64,000 nt of DNA from Cellulosilyticum lentocellum DSM 5427 (lineage in GTDB: Bacteria; Bacillota; Clostridia; Lachnospirales; Cellulosilyticaceae). The DNA lies in contig NC_015275.1 of assembly GCF_000178835.2 (NCBI RefSeq), positions 3,493,001 to 3,557,000 on the forward strand. The letters run 5' to 3'. A program made the position numbers and the translations under genes. The notes under the pieces were generated by a model. That model was not told where the DNA came from. It did no database searches and worked only from the letters and a program-made list of their open reading frames with translations. Positions 61,286 to 64,000 of the stretch are shown here, piece after piece (the stretch's first letter is position 1; every line of letters starts with the position of its first letter).

Positions 61286-62510
61286 GTCTCATCACCCTCC
61301 TTACTTCTTTTAAGCCTTCTATTAAACGGTCTACATCTGATGAGCTATTATACAAATAAAAGGATGCTCTACAGCAAGCTGGCACATGTAAATAATGCAT
61401 CAGTGGATGAGCACAATGGTGACCTACTCGAATAGCAATTCCCTGTGCATCTAATATACTTCCTACATCATGTGCATGTATGCCTTCTACATTGAAAGCT
61501 ACTACTCCCACCTTATCTTCTAAACTGTCTCCTAAAAGCTGAATATAAGGAAGGTCTTGAAGTCTTTTTATTGCATAAGCAGCTATAGCTTGCTCATGGG
61601 CTTCTATACGGTCCATTCCTATATCCTTTAAGTAATCTATAGCCGCACCTAGTCCTACAATTCCTTCTACATTGATGGTACCTGCTTCTAATCTAGAAGG
61701 AAGGTCTGAAAAAGAAACACTCTGTTCCTCTACATATTCAACCATGCCTCCACCTAATAAAAGAGGCTCTAGCTTTTCTAAATGATTGAGCTTTCCATAT
61801 AGAACACCTACACCAGTAGGCCCTAACATCTTATGAGCTGAAAAAACCATAAAGTCCGCATCCAACTCTTTCACATCTACCTTACAATGTGGCACACTTT
61901 GTGTCGCATCTACAACGAGAATGGCACCTTGCTCGTGAGCTCTTTTTGCCACTTTTTCTATAGGTATTTTGTAGCCTAGCACATTAGAAACATGTGCTAC
62001 AGCCACAACCTTAGTCTTATTTGTTATCTTTTTTTCTATTTCTTCTTCAGTAAGCTTTAGGGCATCATTTAAATACATATACTTTAAATGCGCTTTTTTT
62101 AGCTTTGCTATACGCTGCCAGGGTAATAGATTGGCATGATGCTCAGAAACAAGTAATACTATTTCATCCCCATCTTCAATCTGTGTATAGCCTGTCGCAA
62201 TCATATTTAAACTTTCTGTTGCAGATCTAGTGAAAATAATTTGTTCCTTTGACGCTGCGCCTATAAAATCTCTCACCTTTTCTCTTGTATTTTCCAAGGC
62301 TTCATAGGCTCTTTCTGCTAATACATGACCACTTCTTCCTGCATTAGAATACTGATGCAATACATAGGTTCTTGTTTTTTCTAGTACAGCTAGTGGTCTT
62401 TGAGTAGTGGCTGCATTATCCAAATAAACTAAGGCTTGTTCATTAATGATTTCACCGAGAATAGGAAAGTCAGTCTTTGGAACCAAAGTTTCTAATGCAA
62501 GTTGTTTCAT
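61275..62510 (-). CDS. sufS: Cysteine desulfurase SufS
   Basis: 411 residues. YLDNAATTQRPLAVLE, the PLP-lysine motif MVFSAHKMLGPTGVGVLYG, and RVGHHCAHPLMHYLHVPACCRASFYLYN with the active-site Cys loop mark a group II (SufS/CsdA) desulfurase. It removes sulfur from cysteine for the SufBCD scaffold. Overlaps sufD by 4 bases. Confidence 0.96.
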   Translation of the reverse strand: MKQLALETLVPKTDFPILGEIINEQALVYLDNAATTQRPLAVLEKTRTYVLHQYSNAGRSGHVLAERAYEALENTREKVRDFIGAASKEQIIFTRSATESLNMIATGYTQIEDGDEIVLLVSEHHANLLPWQRIAKLKKAHLKYMYLNDALKLTEEEIEKKITNKTKVVAVAHVSNVLGYKIPIEKVAKRAHEQGAILVVDATQSVPHCKVDVKELDADFMVFSAHKMLGPTGVGVLYGKLNHLEKLEPLLLGGGMVEYVEEQSVSFSDLPSRLEAGTINVEGIVGLGAAIDYLKDIGMDRIEAHEQAIAAYAIKRLQDLPYIQLLGDSLEDKVGVVAFNVEGIHAHDVGSILDAQGIAIRVGHHCAHPLMHYLHVPACCRASFYLYNSSSDVDRLIEGLKEVRRVMRLEP

Positions 62511-63250
62511 TTTCCTATCCTCCTACTTATTTCATTTGAAATGCTTTCTCTCATTTCCACTTCTTCTATTTCATCTAAAATAGGAGCAAGCTCAGCTTCC
62601 ACCATGAGACATTTGCTTTGTTCTTCTGATAAACCACGACTCATCAGATAAAATAACTTATCTTTTGAAAGTTTACCAGAAGATGCAGAGTGATTTCCCA
62701 TAATATCATCCTCATCGCACCAGAGCGCTGGTACTGCATAGGACTTAGCGTTAGGGCTTAATAAAATAGCATCTTCTATCTCAGAACCTTTAGCTCCTTT
62801 AGCCCCTTGTTTGAAATATAAATTTCCCTTGAAATCTTTATGTGCTTCATCTTGAAGTGCTCCTTTTACAATGACATCAGAAATCGTTCGTTTGCCTTTA
62901 TGGAACACATCATATGCCATCATATGAGTTGTTTGTTCATCTATGAGATAACCTGCTTTTAGTTTACACCTTGAACCATCTCCATTAAGATAGATGGTAA
63001 TGCTCTCTTTATTTTTACCCTTTCCTAGGTAAAGCGTCGTCAGCTCTAACTTGGCATCATCTTCTAGTTCTACGCTGAGCTTAAAAATAGCCTCTTCTTC
63101 TTGATTAATCTCATTAATCATCGCTAATTTTAAATAGGAACCTCTACCGAGGGTAATATGCTTTTCCTTACCAGACATGTCTTCTTTTATAATGAGTAAC
63201 TGGCTTTGCTTTGTATAGTCTTCTATATAATTAGATTGTAACTCCGTCAT
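62507..63250 (-). CDS. sufD: Fe-S cluster assembly scaffold protein SufD
   Basis: 247 residues, shorter than typical SufD (about 400), with the beta-helix core and the C-terminal segment DEAHKDFKGNLYFKQGAKGAKG, LSPNAKSYAVPALWCDEDDIMGNHSASSGKLSKDKLFYLMSRGLSEEQSKC, homologous to SufB. The N-terminal helical part of the family appears absent, a compact form seen in some anaerobes. Forms a complex with SufB and SufC. Confidence 0.9.
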   Translation of the reverse strand: MTELQSNYIEDYTKQSQLLIIKEDMSGKEKHITLGRGSYLKLAMINEINQEEEAIFKLSVELEDDAKLELTTLYLGKGKNKESITIYLNGDGSRCKLKAGYLIDEQTTHMMAYDVFHKGKRTISDVIVKGALQDEAHKDFKGNLYFKQGAKGAKGSEIEDAILLSPNAKSYAVPALWCDEDDIMGNHSASSGKLSKDKLFYLMSRGLSEEQSKCLMVEAELAPILDEIEEVEMRESISNEISRRIGK

Positions 63251-63261
63251 TTCTCCACCTC

Positions 63262-64000
63262 CTATCCAATAGTTCCCTTCATCTCTAAGTTAATTAGGTT
63301 ATTCAGTTCAACAGCATAAGCTACTGGCAATTCTTTCGCTATAGGATCTACGAAGCCTCTTACAATGAGTCCTACTGCTTCTTCCTCTGTAAGTCCGCGG
63401 CTCATAAGATAAAAAATAGCTTCATCACTGATTTTACCTATTTTTGCTTCATGGGCGATTTCTACATCATCATTTTTAATATCCATAACAGGCACTGTAT
63501 GAGATGCTGATATATCATCTAGCATTAATGCATCACAATTGACTGATGCTTTAGAACCATAAGCCTTAGGTGATATTTTAACCAATCCTCTGTAGGTTGT
63601 CTCTCCACCAGCCTTAGAAATAGACCTTGTATGAATAGTCGATTTAGTATGTGGTGCAAGGTGTGCCACCTTTGCTCCTGTATCCAAGTTTTGTCCCTTT
63701 GCTGCAAAGGTAATCCCTGTAAAATCACTACTAGCGCCTTCTCCGATCAAGACACTCATAGGGTATAACATAGACACTCTAGAACCAAAAGATCCTGATA
63801 CCCATTCCATATGGGCATTTTTATGAATCATTGCCCTTTTCGTATTTAAGTTATACATATTTTTGGACCAGTTTTCTATTGTTGAATACCTTAGTCTTGC
63901 ATTTTCTTTAACATAAAGCTCTACACAGCCTGCATGTAAATTAATAACATTGTGTTTTGGAGCTGAACATCCTTCTATAAAATGTAAACTTGCACCTTCT
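63262..64000 (-). CDS. sufB: Fe-S cluster assembly scaffold SufB, 5' end outside window
   Basis: The frame stays open to the right edge, giving about 245 C-terminal residues: EGCSAPKHNVINLHAGCVELYV, RYSTIENWSKNMYNLNTKRAM, GSRVSMLYPMSVLIGEGA, HAPHTKSTIHTRSISKAGG-like blocks, and DISASHTVPVMDIKNDDVEIAHEAKIGKISDEAIFYLMSRGL. This is SufB, probably following sufC upstream. 11 bases before sufD. Confidence 0.94.
   Translation of the reverse strand, partial: EGASLHFIEGCSAPKHNVINLHAGCVELYVKENARLRYSTIENWSKNMYNLNTKRAMIHKNAHMEWVSGSFGSRVSMLYPMSVLIGEGASSDFTGITFAAKGQNLDTGAKVAHLAPHTKSTIHTRSISKAGGETTYRGLVKISPKAYGSKASVNCDALMLDDISASHTVPVMDIKNDDVEIAHEAKIGKISDEAIFYLMSRGLTEEEAVGLIVRGFVDPIAKELPVAYAVELNNLINLEMKGTIG

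Overview
The window reads as chromosomal DNA of a low-G+C, anaerobic Gram-positive bacterium of the class Clostridia. The grounds are AT-rich codon use, strong GGAGG-type ribosome binding sites, and families typical of Clostridia (CD3324-like, DUF3793, DUF6054-like, a FeoB-associated Cys-rich peptide, FliB). A GH94 disaccharide phosphorylase and NagA suggest polysaccharide use. My best guess is a Lachnospiraceae/Cellulosilyticum-type organism, but that is inference. I see no rRNA, tRNA, CRISPR array, prophage or transposase gene. Most genes lie on the minus strand.

Layout. 1-5.4 kb: partial Fe-alcohol dehydrogenase, a YiiX-like papain-fold protein, a LytTR two-component pair, and a tiny protein resembling the membrane-binding domain of cholesterol-dependent cytolysins. 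5.5-13.9 kb: LysR regulator divergent from a CofE-like ligase, membrane and GNAT proteins, a secreted metallo-beta-lactamase-fold lipoprotein, NudC and an EamA exporter. 14-21.4 kb: GH94 phosphorylase, the 3' remnant of an ammonium transporter, Lgt, a methyltransferase, a DUF1275 protein, a mini winged-helix protein and a K+/H+ antiporter. 21.5-27.8 kb: LacI regulator plus a PhnDCEE-type ABC importer with a cytoplasmic 5'-nucleotidase-like enzyme. 28-30.5 kb: a P-loop kinase/GNAT fusion, a CD3324-like protein and a GNAT. 30.6-34.2 kb: zinc uptake operon behind a promoter overlapped by a perfect palindrome. 34.2-37.9 kb: Feo iron(II) operon behind a sigma-A promoter flanked by Fur-like boxes. 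38-43 kb: two-component system interleaved with two ABC exporters. 43.2-52.5 kb: prenyl transferase homologue, MATE, DegV, NagA, TetR, AraC/GyrI-like pair, second DUF1275 protein, aminoglycoside acetyltransferase family protein. 52.6-60.5 kb: two copies of an unusual repeat element around a rhomboid protease, a PaaK-like ligase with TetR, FliB and small proteins. 60.8-64 kb: sufBDSU Fe-S assembly operon, truncated by the window edge.

The most interesting object is the pair of elements at 52640-53515 and 59819-60462. They share 15-bp inverted ends, a 19-nt identical block near the right end and a ~260-nt nested hairpin. The paired arms differ between copies in a compensatory way, while 13-nt and 7-nt unpaired segments are identical. 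The middles are unrelated or very diverged. This could be a non-autonomous mobile element, a large structured RNA, or both. Metal homeostasis is a second theme (zinc, iron and Fe-S operons within 34 kb), with promoter/operator layouts readable from the sequence. All family assignments come from recognising motifs by eye; no searches were run.
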